Source of the DNA: CAYXVU01 sp964468725
Lineage (GTDB): Bacteria > Acidobacteriota > Blastocatellia > UBA7656
DNA: 17,445 bases
Assembly: GCA_964468725.1 (NCBI GenBank)
Contig: CAYXVU010000123.1
Location: 1-17,445, forward strand
Reading direction: 5' to 3'
In this document: piece by piece, positions 1 to 7,410 of the stretch
Numbering within the stretch: the stretch's first letter is position 1
Layout: every line of letters begins with the position of its first letter
Notes under the pieces: generated by a model
Told to the model about the DNA's origin: nothing
Databases searched by the model: none
Seen by the model: the letters and a program-made list of their open reading frames with translations, nothing else
Translations under genes and position numbers: made by a program

Positions 1-34
1 CAGTTGCCACCATCAACCACAAGCGGCAAGATCG

Positions 35-155
35 AACAGAGATAATGATCGGTGAGACGCCGGATCGTTCAGGGTGAAGCTTCGTTCTTGCTTGTGTTGA
101 ATTTCATTCCGATCAACGCCAGCAACTCAGCGAGTCAAAAATCATTATCTCTGTT
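35..155. repeat. 15-bp perfect inverted repeat with 91-bp spacer
   Basis: AACAGAGATAATGAT at 35-49 is the exact reverse complement of ATCATTATCTCTGTT at 141-155. The arms are AT-rich compared with the surroundings. They lie just beyond the 3' end of the minus-strand HEAT-repeat gene, whose stop is at 170. No gene is evident in positions 1-169: the only open frame there runs antisense into the HEAT gene and has no convincing ribosome site. The arms could be a bidirectional terminator with a very long loop, paired protein-binding sites, or the ends of a tiny 121-bp element. No target-site duplication is visible next to the arms. Confidence 0.6.
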
Positions 156-169
156 TCCGAATCATCAGC

Positions 170-1663
170 CTATTTCAAAAGGTCTTCCAAAAAGCGCACG
201 ACCTCCGGATCTTTGCTCTGGCCGAGCGCGAGGATCGCGCGTTTTTTGACTTCGAGGGAAGAGTCGTTTTTGGCGATAGCCATCAACTTGGTCAGCGTCG
301 CTTTATTGTCGGCGCGCGCCATTGCGGAGACGATCATCAAGCGCAACTCTTCGCTGCGTTCCGCATCGTAGAGTTGCGCGAGGGCTGCGGCTGCCTTCTC
401 GCGCCGCTCGCTGTTGGTTGTCGGGCTCGGTGCGCTGCTCTTGGTGACCAGCGAGCCTCGCTGCCCCCAACCGGCGGGCGGCACGGTGGCGATTTGGGGG
501 GCTGCGATTGTCGTTTTCGGCACGGGTGGCCGATTTGCGCTGCCTGCACCGACTCCTCCACTCACCCCCGAACCAAAGCCTGCGCTCCCTGTTGTGCCGA
601 AGACGTAGGGCGTAGCAGGAAACAGTTTACCGGGGAGCATGTAGTATATGGAGCCGAAACCGAATGCCATGATGACCGCTTTTTTGATCTCGACATCGTT
701 GGCCGATTTATAAATCTGTATGAGTTCGGCGAACGCTTGATCGGATTCATAGCGTCCGAGCGCCAGTACAGCTTGTATGCGTACCTTCTCTGTCTGACTC
801 GATTTGGCGATATCGGAGATGAATGAATAAGCCTGCTCGCGGAATTTCCCATTGCTGGCGATAGCCCACAAGGCGATCTCTGCCGTGTCAGGATCCGTTG
901 AGTTGTTGGCTATCTCTTTGAGCGCGCTAAAAGCCGTCTCATCATTGCGCCAGGCAAGCAGACTGACCGCCTTACGTCGCAGACCGAGATTGGTCTCGTT
1001 GCGCGCCATCTCGATCAACATCGGAGTTGCAGAGTTATCGCCATACTGCGCGACTAAGGTGAGAGCGACATCCTTGATCGGTACACTCGATTGGGAATTA
1101 CGTTTCAACATCTCGCTGGCAACGGTTGTGGCGCGCGCGGGGTCGGCTTGAAAAAGGCTGTTGAGCGCAGCGATCTTGATTTCGTCATTGGCGTTGGTGG
1201 TCTCTTGTTCAATCACCGTGTGGTTCGATAGACGGGCTGCGATTTCGACACGCAACGCCAATGCGTCATCCATCCAGTTCGACGTAGAGTAGTCGTTAAT
1301 CAGCCGCATCAAGGTGGCTTCGGCATCCCGCAGCTTGTTCTGATTCTTTTGCGCGTAGGCCATCCAATAGAGCGCCACATCCATATTGTCCGAATGCGGA
1401 TACTGGGTGAGCAGGTATTTGAATCGCTCTTCGGCTTTCGCCCAATTCTTATTGGTAATCAAAGTGCGGCCTTCCAGCAACACTTTGGTAGCGGCTTCGC
1501 TGGCGTTAGCAGTTTGTGCGAAGCGATTGAACTTTTCGAGAGGCTGCGAAAAGCCCTGCGCTTGCCCAGTCATCGGCTGGCTGATGAGCAGAAAGCAGAA
1601 CATCATCGGCAGGTAAAAGCTGGCGGAGAGGGCTGAATGGATTGGTTTGGTGCGAATCGGCAT
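170..1663 (-). CDS. Secreted TPR/HEAT-repeat scaffold protein
   Basis: The 497-residue product has an N-terminal signal peptide, with a hydrophobic core around residues 10-30 and probable cleavage near GQAQ-GF. Residues about 60-140 look like TPR or outer-membrane-lipoprotein-type helical repeats (NKNWAKAEERFKYLLTQYP, then ALYWMAYAQKNQNKLRDAE). HEAT/PBS-lyase-like helical repeats occupy about 195-335 and again 420-497 (for example EVKKRAILALGQSKDPEVVRF). A Gly/Pro/Ala-rich low-complexity linker at about 341-420 separates the two blocks. No catalytic motif is seen, so a periplasmic protein-protein scaffold is the best inference. The start is supported by AGGAG a few bases before the ATG at 1663. 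The gene lies 41 bp after the anti-sigma gene and is the probable third member of the sigma operon. It may therefore take part in envelope sensing, but that role is inferred from position only. Confidence 0.85.
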   Translation of the reverse strand: MPIRTKPIHSALSASFYLPMMFCFLLISQPMTGQAQGFSQPLEKFNRFAQTANASEAATKVLLEGRTLITNKNWAKAEERFKYLLTQYPHSDNMDVALYWMAYAQKNQNKLRDAEATLMRLINDYSTSNWMDDALALRVEIAARLSNHTVIEQETTNANDEIKIAALNSLFQADPARATTVASEMLKRNSQSSVPIKDVALTLVAQYGDNSATPMLIEMARNETNLGLRRKAVSLLAWRNDETAFSALKEIANNSTDPDTAEIALWAIASNGKFREQAYSFISDIAKSSQTEKVRIQAVLALGRYESDQAFAELIQIYKSANDVEIKKAVIMAFGFGSIYYMLPGKLFPATPYVFGTTGSAGFGSGVSGGVGAGSANRPPVPKTTIAAPQIATVPPAGWGQRGSLVTKSSAPSPTTNSERREKAAAALAQLYDAERSEELRLMIVSAMARADNKATLTKLMAIAKNDSSLEVKKRAILALGQSKDPEVVRFLEDLLK

Positions 1664-1704
1664 AAAGACTCCTGTTGCTGGGCAGCGACAAACGCTGCGG
1701 AATT

Positions 1705-2658
1705 TTATAATCCGCGCCCGATGGCCAACGCGGAATAGAGATGTAATTCGGTGACAATCCCCTTGTCTTCTAATAACCGTTTGATGGGATGCAAATCGTC
1801 GGCAGTGGCTTGGTCAGCAAGGTTAGCAATCTCCAACAAAAACGGTTCGAGATTGCTGAGAAAGGCGCTCGCTGCTTGATAGCCGATTGCTTCAGCTTCA
1901 TCTTTGAGCGCCGCATTGTGGCGCAGCAGTTTGCGCGCCAACCCTTTTTCAAAGGCAACGTCGGTTTCCGTTTTACCCGGCGCAGGGCGAGCGTTGCGGA
2001 AGGAACGAAACAGCAGTTCGGCATCGGCGAGATGCTCGACGATCTGCTTTTCGATGCGCGCCAACGCCGTGAATTCATCCGCTTCTGTCGCTTGCTCGTT
2101 GCGCTCACCGCGTCGCGGTAATTTCGGCTGAGGTCTGCGCGGCGGGTTCTTGACCGGAGCCACTGTGGGCTTATCATCTCTTGGTGGCGGGGTAGTCGAT
2201 GGCCTGATGGATTCCTCCGGTGCGCCTTCCCGCTGCGAAGTTGTCTCTTGATTGATAGCCTGTTCCGAGGGCGGCATCACGGTCTGATTGCGATTGCGCA
2301 GCGTCAGCCAGAAGACCAACGCCAGAGCGATGAATAAGAGCAGACCGGCAGCCATGGCCAAACCTGGTTGCCAAGCGAATGGGAGGCGCACAGCGAAACG
2401 CACCCTCCAGCGCGGCTTTGCGGCAGTGTGCAGCCGCGCCAGCAAACGCGCCTCGTAACCTGACCAGTAGGATTCCGATGGCAGTTTCGTGTCGGCGACC
2501 GCATCGAAGAGAGCGAGCGACGCGACCATTTCGCTATGCAACTGGCGACAAGTCTGGCAGGCGTGCACCTCGCTCATCGTCGGCGTGCAATCCGCAGCCG
2601 GTAACTCGTCAAAGATGAGATCAATCAATTGCTCTTTGGTCTTCTGACAATCGTGCAT
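1705..2658 (-). CDS. Membrane-anchored anti-sigma-factor-like protein
   Basis: The 317-residue product probably acts as the membrane regulator (anti-sigma) of the ECF sigma factor encoded immediately upstream. The N-terminus (MHDCQKTKEQLIDLIFDELP) and the later VHACQTC resemble the zf-HC2/ZAS anti-sigma domain. The Cys pair C34/C37 is present, but the canonical His four residues before the first Cys is Glu30, and the nearest His is H32. One transmembrane helix spans about residues 99-120. A Pro/Arg-rich linker follows, then a helical C-terminal domain from about 180 to 317, predicted to be periplasmic. I chose the ATG at 2658 because AGGAG (minus strand, 2670-2666) lies 7 nt upstream. An in-frame start at 2682 would place the start inside the sigma gene with no better site. 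The ribosome site overlaps the sigma stop codon, so the two genes are probably translationally coupled. Confidence 0.82.
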   Translation of the reverse strand: MHDCQKTKEQLIDLIFDELPAADCTPTMSEVHACQTCRQLHSEMVASLALFDAVADTKLPSESYWSGYEARLLARLHTAAKPRWRVRFAVRLPFAWQPGLAMAAGLLLFIALALVFWLTLRNRNQTVMPPSEQAINQETTSQREGAPEESIRPSTTPPPRDDKPTVAPVKNPPRRPQPKLPRRGERNEQATEADEFTALARIEKQIVEHLADAELLFRSFRNARPAPGKTETDVAFEKGLARKLLRHNAALKDEAEAIGYQAASAFLSNLEPFLLEIANLADQATADDLHPIKRLLEDKGIVTELHLYSALAIGRGL

Positions 2659-2668
2659 CACCCGACTC

Positions 2669-3301
2669 CTAACAATTTTCACCGCTTGCTAATGGAGAAT
2701 AGGCGGCTTGGTCGGCGGTCGCGCCCAATCGCTCGCGCAACTTCATAATGGTGCGAAAGAGCGATTTCTTCACTGTGCCGACGGAGCAGCCGAGCGCCGC
2801 CGAAATCTCATCGTAGGTCATGCCTTCCCGATGCTTGAGCAGAAAGATCAACCGTTGCTGCGCCGTCATTTCATCAAGCGCCAGCCGCACGCTTTCGAGC
2901 AACAGCTTCGTATGCACACGGTCTTCCATATCAAAATGGACAGCCATCGCTGCGCTTTCCCACTCCGGCGATTCATCGCGCAGGCCTCGATTCTCCAGCG
3001 TCGCGGCTCGGCGGTCATTGAGGAAAGTGTGAATCATGATTTGTCGTAACCAGGTATAAAAACTGGCTTCACCCCGAAAACTCGTCAAACTCTTAAAGGC
3101 TTTCAACCAGACTTCTTGCGATAAATCCTCTGCTGCCTGGGCATCTCGACAATAGTGAAGAGCGAGCCAGTAAACCTTGCGCTCATAGTGCCGCGCAAGA
3201 TGGCAAAACGCTTCCGCATCACCTGATTGGGCGCACGCAATCAATTCTGATTCGCTCTTCACTCGTAGGTCACCTTCCGAAAGCGTCGTAGCCATAGACA
3301 C
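2669..3301 (-). CDS. ECF-type RNA polymerase sigma factor (sigma-70 family)
   Basis: The product is about 210 residues, the normal ECF length, with only sigma regions 2 and 4. Region 2 is seen as ARHYERKVYWLALHYCRDAQ, then AAEDLSQEVWLKAFKSL and the -10-reading segment FYTWLRQIMIHTFLNDRR. Region 4 is LDEMTAQQRLIFLLKHREGM followed by the helix-turn-helix TYDEISAALGCSVGTVKKSL. It directs RNA polymerase to a dedicated promoter set, probably in response to an envelope signal relayed by the adjacent membrane anti-sigma. The start is uncertain. GTG at 3301 and ATG at 3295 are both in frame (MSMATT), and neither has a clear Shine-Dalgarno sequence. A leaderless or weakly initiated message is possible. 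The gene is divergent from the hydrolase at 3586, and the 284-bp gap between them holds one of the three shared promoter boxes. Confidence 0.93.
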   Translation of the reverse strand: MSMATTLSEGDLRVKSESELIACAQSGDAEAFCHLARHYERKVYWLALHYCRDAQAAEDLSQEVWLKAFKSLTSFRGEASFYTWLRQIMIHTFLNDRRAATLENRGLRDESPEWESAAMAVHFDMEDRVHTKLLLESVRLALDEMTAQQRLIFLLKHREGMTYDEISAALGCSVGTVKKSLFRTIMKLRERLGATADQAAYSPLASGENC

Positions 3302-3346
3302 AGTTTACAAAATAGGGTTGGCAGGGCCGCGAAAAAAAATTCTGTA

Positions 3347-3390
3347 GGCGGAGAACTCTTCATCGCCTTGCGCCTTTTCTCCTCTCCGCC
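3347..3390. repeat. 8-bp inverted repeat in the sigma/hydrolase divergent gap
   Basis: GGCGGAGA at 3347-3354 is the exact reverse complement of TCTCCGCC at 3383-3390, with a 28-nt spacer. It lies upstream of the sigma gene on the minus strand, next to an A8 tract at 3332-3339. It could be a leader hairpin or an operator. It is short enough to be chance. Confidence 0.3.
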
Positions 3391-3405
3391 GACCTGACCC
3401 ATTCT

Positions 3406-3473
3406 ACCGCCTGCCACGCTAACCGACCGCTTGTCACATTCGCGCCTACCGCTTCGCCCCGGCTTACTATACT
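3406..3473 (+). promoter_or_regulatory. Shared direct-repeat promoter box, copy 1 (hydrolase)
   Basis: Two 12-bp direct repeats are seen: ACCGCCTGCCAC at 3406 and ACCGCTTGTCAC at 3426, spaced 20 bp. The second runs into TCACATTCGC (3434-3443), and TATACT follows at 3468-3473, 34 bp after the start of TCAC. A third, imperfect copy, ACCGCTTCGCCCC, starts at 3448. No -35 hexamer is apparent 17 bp before TATACT, which fits an activator-dependent promoter. The box points toward the hydrolase at 3586 and predicts a leader of about 105 nt. The same layout recurs upstream of 5297 and 13432. Confidence 0.65.
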
Positions 3474-3585
3474 GGCCGGAGTCCGTGCTTAACCCTGCGT
3501 CTATCGGTTCCTTGCTGACCGCTCGCAGTAGGAAACGGTCACTGACGAAGATCGCAATACATAGGATTCAGGAAGAGGAGGAAGA

Positions 3586-5019
3586 ATGGTTTCCATACGC
3601 ACATTCCCGTTTTATAAGAGGAGAAGCTTTCGCGGTCTTTTCCTCATCGGAGTGATTGGCCTGTGGCTGGCGAGCAGTCTGGTCATTCCCGCGCCGGTTG
3701 CCGCCAATCCGGCAAGTCTGGTGCTGACGCCAGTGCCGATTGCCACCGGCAACACGCCATTTATGGCTTCGGCGGTTGACCTGACACAAGAGAAATATGT
3801 TGAAGAAGAGTTTCTCGTTGACGGAACCGCCAACATCTACGAGTACGATGCAAACAAACAGGTGCAGATCAAAACGCCGAATGTCCCCTATCAGACACGG
3901 CTGTTGGTGCGCCGCCCGACCAATCCGAATAAGTTCAACGGCACGGTGATCTTCGAATTTATGAATCCGACAGCCGGATTCGATATTGATTTCATCTGGC
4001 ATTACACCAGCCAGTTGTTGATGGAAGAGGGTTACATCTGGGTTGGCATCACTGGACGCCCGGTGGCGCTCAACTTTCTCAAAACGTGGAATGCCGCGCG
4101 CTATGGCTCATTGAACATGGTAGATGCCGGGCTGATCTATGACGCCTATAGTTGCGTTGCCGTATTGTTGCGCGATCAAAGCTCCGCGCAAAATCCGCTG
4201 GCAAACTACAACGTGCGGCGCGTGATCGGAACAGGCCACTCGCAATCGTCGCGGTATTTGGTCACCTATATCAACGAGTTTCATGACACGGCTTTGCTGC
4301 CGAACGGAGCGAGCGCCTTTGACGGCTATTTCGTTTTGGGAGCACCTGCTTTTGCGCGGCAGATCAATTCCATGAGCCCCGATGCCACTGATGAGCGGCG
4401 CTTTATCAATGCGCCGGTTCCGGTCATCCGCATGCAGAGCGAAACCGAACTCGCGCTCGGTTCTGCCAGCGCCCGGGTTGCCGATTCGCCTCTCTATCGC
4501 ACCTATGAATTTTCCGGGACTTCGCATGGAGACGAAGAGGTTCTCGGCCTCTCGCAAGTTGCCATCGAACGAGACATTCCGGGCGCGCCCCCCGCGCTGT
4601 GCAGCAACATCATCAACCCTCTTTCGCTGAGTCCATTTGTGCGCGCCGGAATCATCAACCTCACGCGGTGGGTGAAACGCGGAGCCGAACCGCCCAACAG
4701 CATTCTCATCAACCTTGATGGCTCCGGCAGTATTATCCGCGACGAACATGGCAATGCGACGGCTCGGCTGCGCCCTCCCGGAATCGAAGTGCCGCTTGGC
4801 TCGCATTTCCCGCAAAACGAGGGGGGAGGGCCATGCATTCTCGTCGGTTCGTTTACGCCTTTCGATGCCGCGAAGCTGGATGAACTCTATCCCCGTCACG
4901 GCAAGTATGTGAATCAAGTGGCGCAAGCCGTCAATGTCTTGAAAGCAGGCGGCTACATTTTGGAAGAGGACGCCAAGAAATACAAAAAGGACGCTGCGCA
5001 TTCCGAAATCGGCAAATAG
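3586..5019 (+). CDS. Secreted alpha/beta hydrolase domain protein
   Basis: The 477-residue product resembles the large alpha/beta-hydrolase family annotated Abhydrolase_10. It has a Sec signal peptide (hydrophobic core about residues 17-36, Ala-rich cleavage region VAAN near 38-41). The nucleophile elbow is G-H-S-Q-S at 217-221, giving catalytic Ser219. GTSHGD at 311-316 offers a plausible catalytic His314, and an acidic residue in the QSETE stretch (284-288) could complete the triad. The early block GTVIFEFMNPTAGFDIDF, then YIWVGITGRP, is typical of the family. It is probably an esterase or amidase acting outside the cytoplasm, and the substrate cannot be read from the sequence. The start is firm: AGGAGG at 3576-3581 lies 4 nt before the ATG. 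It is preceded by promoter box copy 1 and followed by two hairpins before the next operon. Confidence 0.85.
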   Translation: MVSIRTFPFYKRRSFRGLFLIGVIGLWLASSLVIPAPVAANPASLVLTPVPIATGNTPFMASAVDLTQEKYVEEEFLVDGTANIYEYDANKQVQIKTPNVPYQTRLLVRRPTNPNKFNGTVIFEFMNPTAGFDIDFIWHYTSQLLMEEGYIWVGITGRPVALNFLKTWNAARYGSLNMVDAGLIYDAYSCVAVLLRDQSSAQNPLANYNVRRVIGTGHSQSSRYLVTYINEFHDTALLPNGASAFDGYFVLGAPAFARQINSMSPDATDERRFINAPVPVIRMQSETELALGSASARVADSPLYRTYEFSGTSHGDEEVLGLSQVAIERDIPGAPPALCSNIINPLSLSPFVRAGIINLTRWVKRGAEPPNSILINLDGSGSIIRDEHGNATARLRPPGIEVPLGSHFPQNEGGGPCILVGSFTPFDAAKLDELYPRHGKYVNQVAQAVNVLKAGGYILEEDAKKYKKDAAHSEIGK

Positions 5020-5045
5020 GTGTACGCAATGCGTTGCAGTTCGGG

Positions 5046-5068
5046 CGCGGCGGCAATCAACCGCCGCG
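5046..5068 (+). terminator. GC-rich hairpin after the hydrolase gene
   Basis: CGCGGCGG (5046-5053) pairs perfectly with CCGCCGCG (5061-5068) around a 7-nt loop, 27 bp after the stop. No strong T-run follows, so it is a weak or Rho-assisted terminator at best, or a 3' stabilising structure. Confidence 0.4.
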
Positions 5069-5079
5069 TCTTCGGTTGG

Positions 5080-5137
5080 TGGGCGCAAGGCGAGGCCGAC
5101 TTTGGAAAGGCTCTAAGGTGATTCGGTCTTGCGCCCA
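5080..5137 (+). terminator. 10-bp perfect inverted repeat, possible terminator
   Basis: TGGGCGCAAG (5080-5089) pairs with CTTGCGCCCA (5128-5137) across a 38-nt spacer. It lies between the hydrolase and the next promoter box (5175). There is no downstream T-tract. It could insulate the two transcription units. The long loop makes simple intrinsic termination doubtful. Confidence 0.35.
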
Positions 5138-5174
5138 TCCGTTAGTAACCCTTTCCGCATGCCACCTTCATCTG

Positions 5175-5242
5175 ACCACTTGCCCCTGAAACTTACCGCT
5201 CATCACATTCGCTCAAGACAGTTGCCTCGCCCCTCTTATACT
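5175..5242 (+). promoter_or_regulatory. Shared direct-repeat promoter box, copy 2 (DinB operon)
   Basis: ACCACTTGCCCC at 5175 and ACCGCTCATCAC at 5195 are direct repeats 20 bp apart. TCACATTCGC lies at 5203-5212 and TATACT at 5237-5242, again exactly 34 bp from TCAC to the hexamer. A further upstream copy, TCCGCATGCCAC, starts at 5154 (10 of 12 match ACCGCTTGCCAC). The start codon of the first DinB gene is 54 bp past TATACT, so this is the likely operon promoter. Confidence 0.68.
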
Positions 5243-5296
5243 CGCCGTATCGCTTGAGAACCGCAGCGGTGATTTGAATTTAGGAGGAGAAACCCA

Positions 5297-5971
5297 ATGA
5301 AGAACCGAGCCTATCGCCCGATGACAAAATGGAGGGTTGTCTTGGCACTGATGTTGATGGGGTGTGCGCCCGCTCTCTTTGCACAGAGCGCGGGCACGGC
5401 AGGGGCAACGAGCTTATCAAAAGCCGAGCGAGACTATTTGACGCAATACCTACGGACGACGCAGAAAAAGTTTCTCGATGAAATCGCCGGTCTCTCCGAT
5501 GCGCAACTCAAATTCAAACCCACTCCCTTTGCTTGGAGCATTGCGGAAGTCGCGCAGCATCTAGCGCTGGCCGAAGACGTCATCTACAACCTGGTCACGC
5601 AACGGGTGATGAAGACCCCAGCACAGCCGCAGTTGAAACGCGATAATGCGCCGCCCATCAAAGACCGCGCGGTCATCATGTTCATGACCAATCGCACCGC
5701 TCAACGCTTTCAAGCTCCCGACCCTGTGCGCCCGACAAGCGCCGTCAAATTCTCCTCACACGCTGAAACGATCCATCACTTTGAAAAATCGAGAGCTCGC
5801 AACCTCGCTTATCTCGAAACGACCGAAGACGATCTACGTAGCCATTTCAGCGAAAGCGGCCTAGGCTGGATTGACGGTTATCAGTGGCTGATTGTCCTGT
5901 CCGCACACAGCGAACGGCATACCGAGCAAATCCGCGAAGTCAAAGCGCACCGCAACTTTCCTGCGAAATAA
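5297..5971 (+). CDS. Secreted DinB-fold protein 1
   Basis: The 224-residue product is a DinB/YfiT-like four-helix-bundle protein with an export signal. The family binds a metal through three His. Here these are most likely His88 (VAQHLALAED) and His204/His208 (SAHSERHTEQI), with the usual W-S-I-AE entry (FAWSIAEVAQH) and Y-Q-W before the last helix. Cytoplasmic relatives such as YfiT/BstA-type proteins are metal-dependent hydrolases or thiol transferases. The substrate here is unknown. The N-terminus has a hydrophobic stretch (13-28) ending ALFAQS, and also LMGC (20-23), so either signal peptidase I or lipoprotein processing is possible. AGGAGGAG at 5282-5289 lies 7 nt before the ATG. It is the first gene of the 5297-8018 operon and a clear paralogue of the genes at 5999 and 7407. 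Confidence 0.88.
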   Translation: MKNRAYRPMTKWRVVLALMLMGCAPALFAQSAGTAGATSLSKAERDYLTQYLRTTQKKFLDEIAGLSDAQLKFKPTPFAWSIAEVAQHLALAEDVIYNLVTQRVMKTPAQPQLKRDNAPPIKDRAVIMFMTNRTAQRFQAPDPVRPTSAVKFSSHAETIHHFEKSRARNLAYLETTEDDLRSHFSESGLGWIDGYQWLIVLSAHSERHTEQIREVKAHRNFPAK

Positions 5972-5998
5972 CTCTGCAACCCAAAGGAGACGAACGCT

Positions 5999-6691
5999 AT
6001 GAACCGAACCCTCGAACGATACAGCCGCGGTCTGCTAGCCTTGGTTTGCCTGCTCGCTTTGCTACCGACGACGCCCGCTCAATCAAAACGCCAACCCGTT
6101 GCCGGAACCGAACATCCGTCCGGCGCACTCACCCAAAAAGAGCGCGATTTCCTTCTGCAATACCTGCAAGAGACGCGCAAACAACTGCTGGATGAAATCT
6201 CCGGCTTGTCCGAAGCGCAGATGAAGTTCAAACCCAACCCCTTCACTTGGTCTATTGCCGGAAATGTCGAACACATCACGGTTGTCGAAGACTTTGTCTT
6301 CGGCAGAATCACGCAAGAGATTATGAAGTCGCCCGTCCGTTCCGAATGGAAAGGCGAAAACGGGCCGCGCATCAAAGATGTGACCACCATTGTCGTCGCC
6401 ACCAACCGCGATGCGGAGAAGTTCCGTTTCAAAGCGCCGCGCGCCTTCAGTCCGGTGAAGAAACTCTATGCGGCGGCTGCCGAAGCGGTCAGCGATTTCG
6501 AAAAGGTGCGCGCCCGATCCCTCACCTACGCACAGACCACGACGGAAGATCTGCGCGGCCATTTTGGCGATCATGTTCTCGTCGGGATGATTGACGCTTA
6601 TCAATGGCTGCTCTTCCTCGGCGCGCACGGCGAACGCCACCGCGCCCAAATCCGCGAAATCAAATCACATCCCAACTTCCCGAAAGAGTAA
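5999..6691 (+). CDS. Secreted DinB-fold protein 2
   Basis: The 230-residue product is a close paralogue of its upstream neighbour. It shares the ALTQKERDFLLQYLQETRKQ entry helix, then LDEISGLSEAQMKFKPNPF, a TNR-AEKF-APR middle and the C-terminal YQWLLFLGAHGERHRAQIRE. The predicted metal ligands are His92 (VEHITVVED), His210 and His214. A Sec signal peptide covers about residues 1-28 (core LLALVCLLALL, end TPAQS), so the protein is predicted to be periplasmic or extracellular. AAGGAG at 5984-5989 lies 9 nt before the ATG, and only 27 bp separate it from the gene before, so co-transcription is very likely. Retention of all three ligands suggests both copies are active. The divergence between copies (for example ERTEWKGENGPRIKD-like loops in one and not the other) suggests different substrates or partners, which is inference. 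Confidence 0.88.
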   Translation: MNRTLERYSRGLLALVCLLALLPTTPAQSKRQPVAGTEHPSGALTQKERDFLLQYLQETRKQLLDEISGLSEAQMKFKPNPFTWSIAGNVEHITVVEDFVFGRITQEIMKSPVRSEWKGENGPRIKDVTTIVVATNRDAEKFRFKAPRAFSPVKKLYAAAAEAVSDFEKVRARSLTYAQTTTEDLRGHFGDHVLVGMIDAYQWLLFLGAHGERHRAQIREIKSHPNFPKE

Positions 6692-6714
6692 CCGATCATT
6701 GAAAGGAGTTCGTC

Positions 6715-7410
6715 ATGCAATCAAGCCTGAAATTATTCTTCCGAGCCATTCTGGTCGCCGCTTTCCTCGTCGGAATGTCGCTTTCTGCCTTAGCACAATC
6801 GGCAAACGGCGAGCAGCCGAAATTCATGGTGGTTGAACGCGAGCGCGAAATCGCCTGGGCGCTCAGCGGCGCGCCCGAACACTTGCGCGCGGGAGCAGGC
6901 GTCTATGTTTATCAACGCGGCGGCTATGTCAAAGTGCGCGATAGTAAAAATGGCTTCAACTGTCTGGTCAACCGCGTCGCCAATATCACCGCACCACAGT
7001 GTTACGATGCGGAAGCCTCTGCAACCAATATGCTCGCAGATATTCGCAGAGTCGAACTCGTTGAGCAGGGCAAGAGCGCCGCAGAGGTCAGCAAAATTCT
7101 CAAAGATGAATACGCTACCGGCAAGCTGCTCGCGCCGCGCCGACCGGGAGTCGTCTATATGCTGTCGCCGGAATTTTTCAATCACAACCCGAAGACCGGC
7201 GAGAAGAAACAGGTCTTCGTACCGCATGTCATGTTTCTTGCGCCCTATCTGAAAAGCTCCGACATCGGCGCGCTGCCCGAACACACGAACAGCCATTCGA
7301 ATATCTTCATTCTCGGTGAAGGTACGCCCGGCGCGTACATCATTGTTGTTCCGAAAGACGATGGCACGCACAAGAGCGGGCACGACGAGGCGCAGGGAAA
7401 AAAGCAGTGA
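6715..7410 (+). CDS. Secreted protein of unrecognised family U, copy 1
   Basis: I do not recognise a named domain. The 231-residue product has a Sec signal peptide (core 9-26, cleavage near ALAQS). The rest matches two other genes in this window (10121, 10936). Shared blocks are EREIAWALSGAPEHLRAGAG (44-63), then YVKVRDSKNGFNCLV (71-85), PQCYDAEASAT (94-104), EQGKSAAEV, EYATGKLLAPRRPGVVYML, VPHVMFLAPYLKSSDIGALP (169-188) and a PGAYIIVVP end. Two conserved Cys (C83, C96) could form a disulfide after export. AAGGAG at 6703-6708 lies 6 nt before the ATG. It sits 23 bp after DinB 2 and overlaps the start of DinB 3 by 4 bp. The C-terminal tail after VVP is hydrophilic and ends at a slippery A_AAA_AAG site, so a longer fusion product is possible. 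Confidence 0.85.
   Translation: MQSSLKLFFRAILVAAFLVGMSLSALAQSANGEQPKFMVVEREREIAWALSGAPEHLRAGAGVYVYQRGGYVKVRDSKNGFNCLVNRVANITAPQCYDAEASATNMLADIRRVELVEQGKSAAEVSKILKDEYATGKLLAPRRPGVVYMLSPEFFNHNPKTGEKKQVFVPHVMFLAPYLKSSDIGALPEHTNSHSNIFILGEGTPGAYIIVVPKDDGTHKSGHDEAQGKKQ
7398..7404 (+). promoter_or_regulatory. Candidate -1 frameshift heptamer A_AAA_AAG
   Basis: In the frame of the family U gene the codons here read GGA AAA AAG CAG TGA, so A AAA AAG sits exactly in the X_XXY_YYZ register of the known dnaX-type slippery site. The downstream DinB frame is -1 relative to this one. A slip would therefore give GKK-AVTAGLTQKE and a fusion of about 434 residues. GAGG at 7387-7390 (7 nt upstream) could act as a stimulatory Shine-Dalgarno-like element. 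I found no strong hairpin just downstream. The same bases also precede a GTGA stop-start overlap. Confidence 0.4.

Noticed and set aside
374..1636. Long plus-strand open frames antisense to the HEAT-repeat gene
   Set aside because: They are shadow frames with biased composition and no ribosome sites; the minus-strand gene has a signal peptide and repeat structure.
4108..5088. 326-codon minus-strand frame opposite the hydrolase
   Set aside because: It is an antisense shadow of a gene with a clear signal peptide, nucleophile elbow and ribosome site; its translation shows no domain-like pattern.
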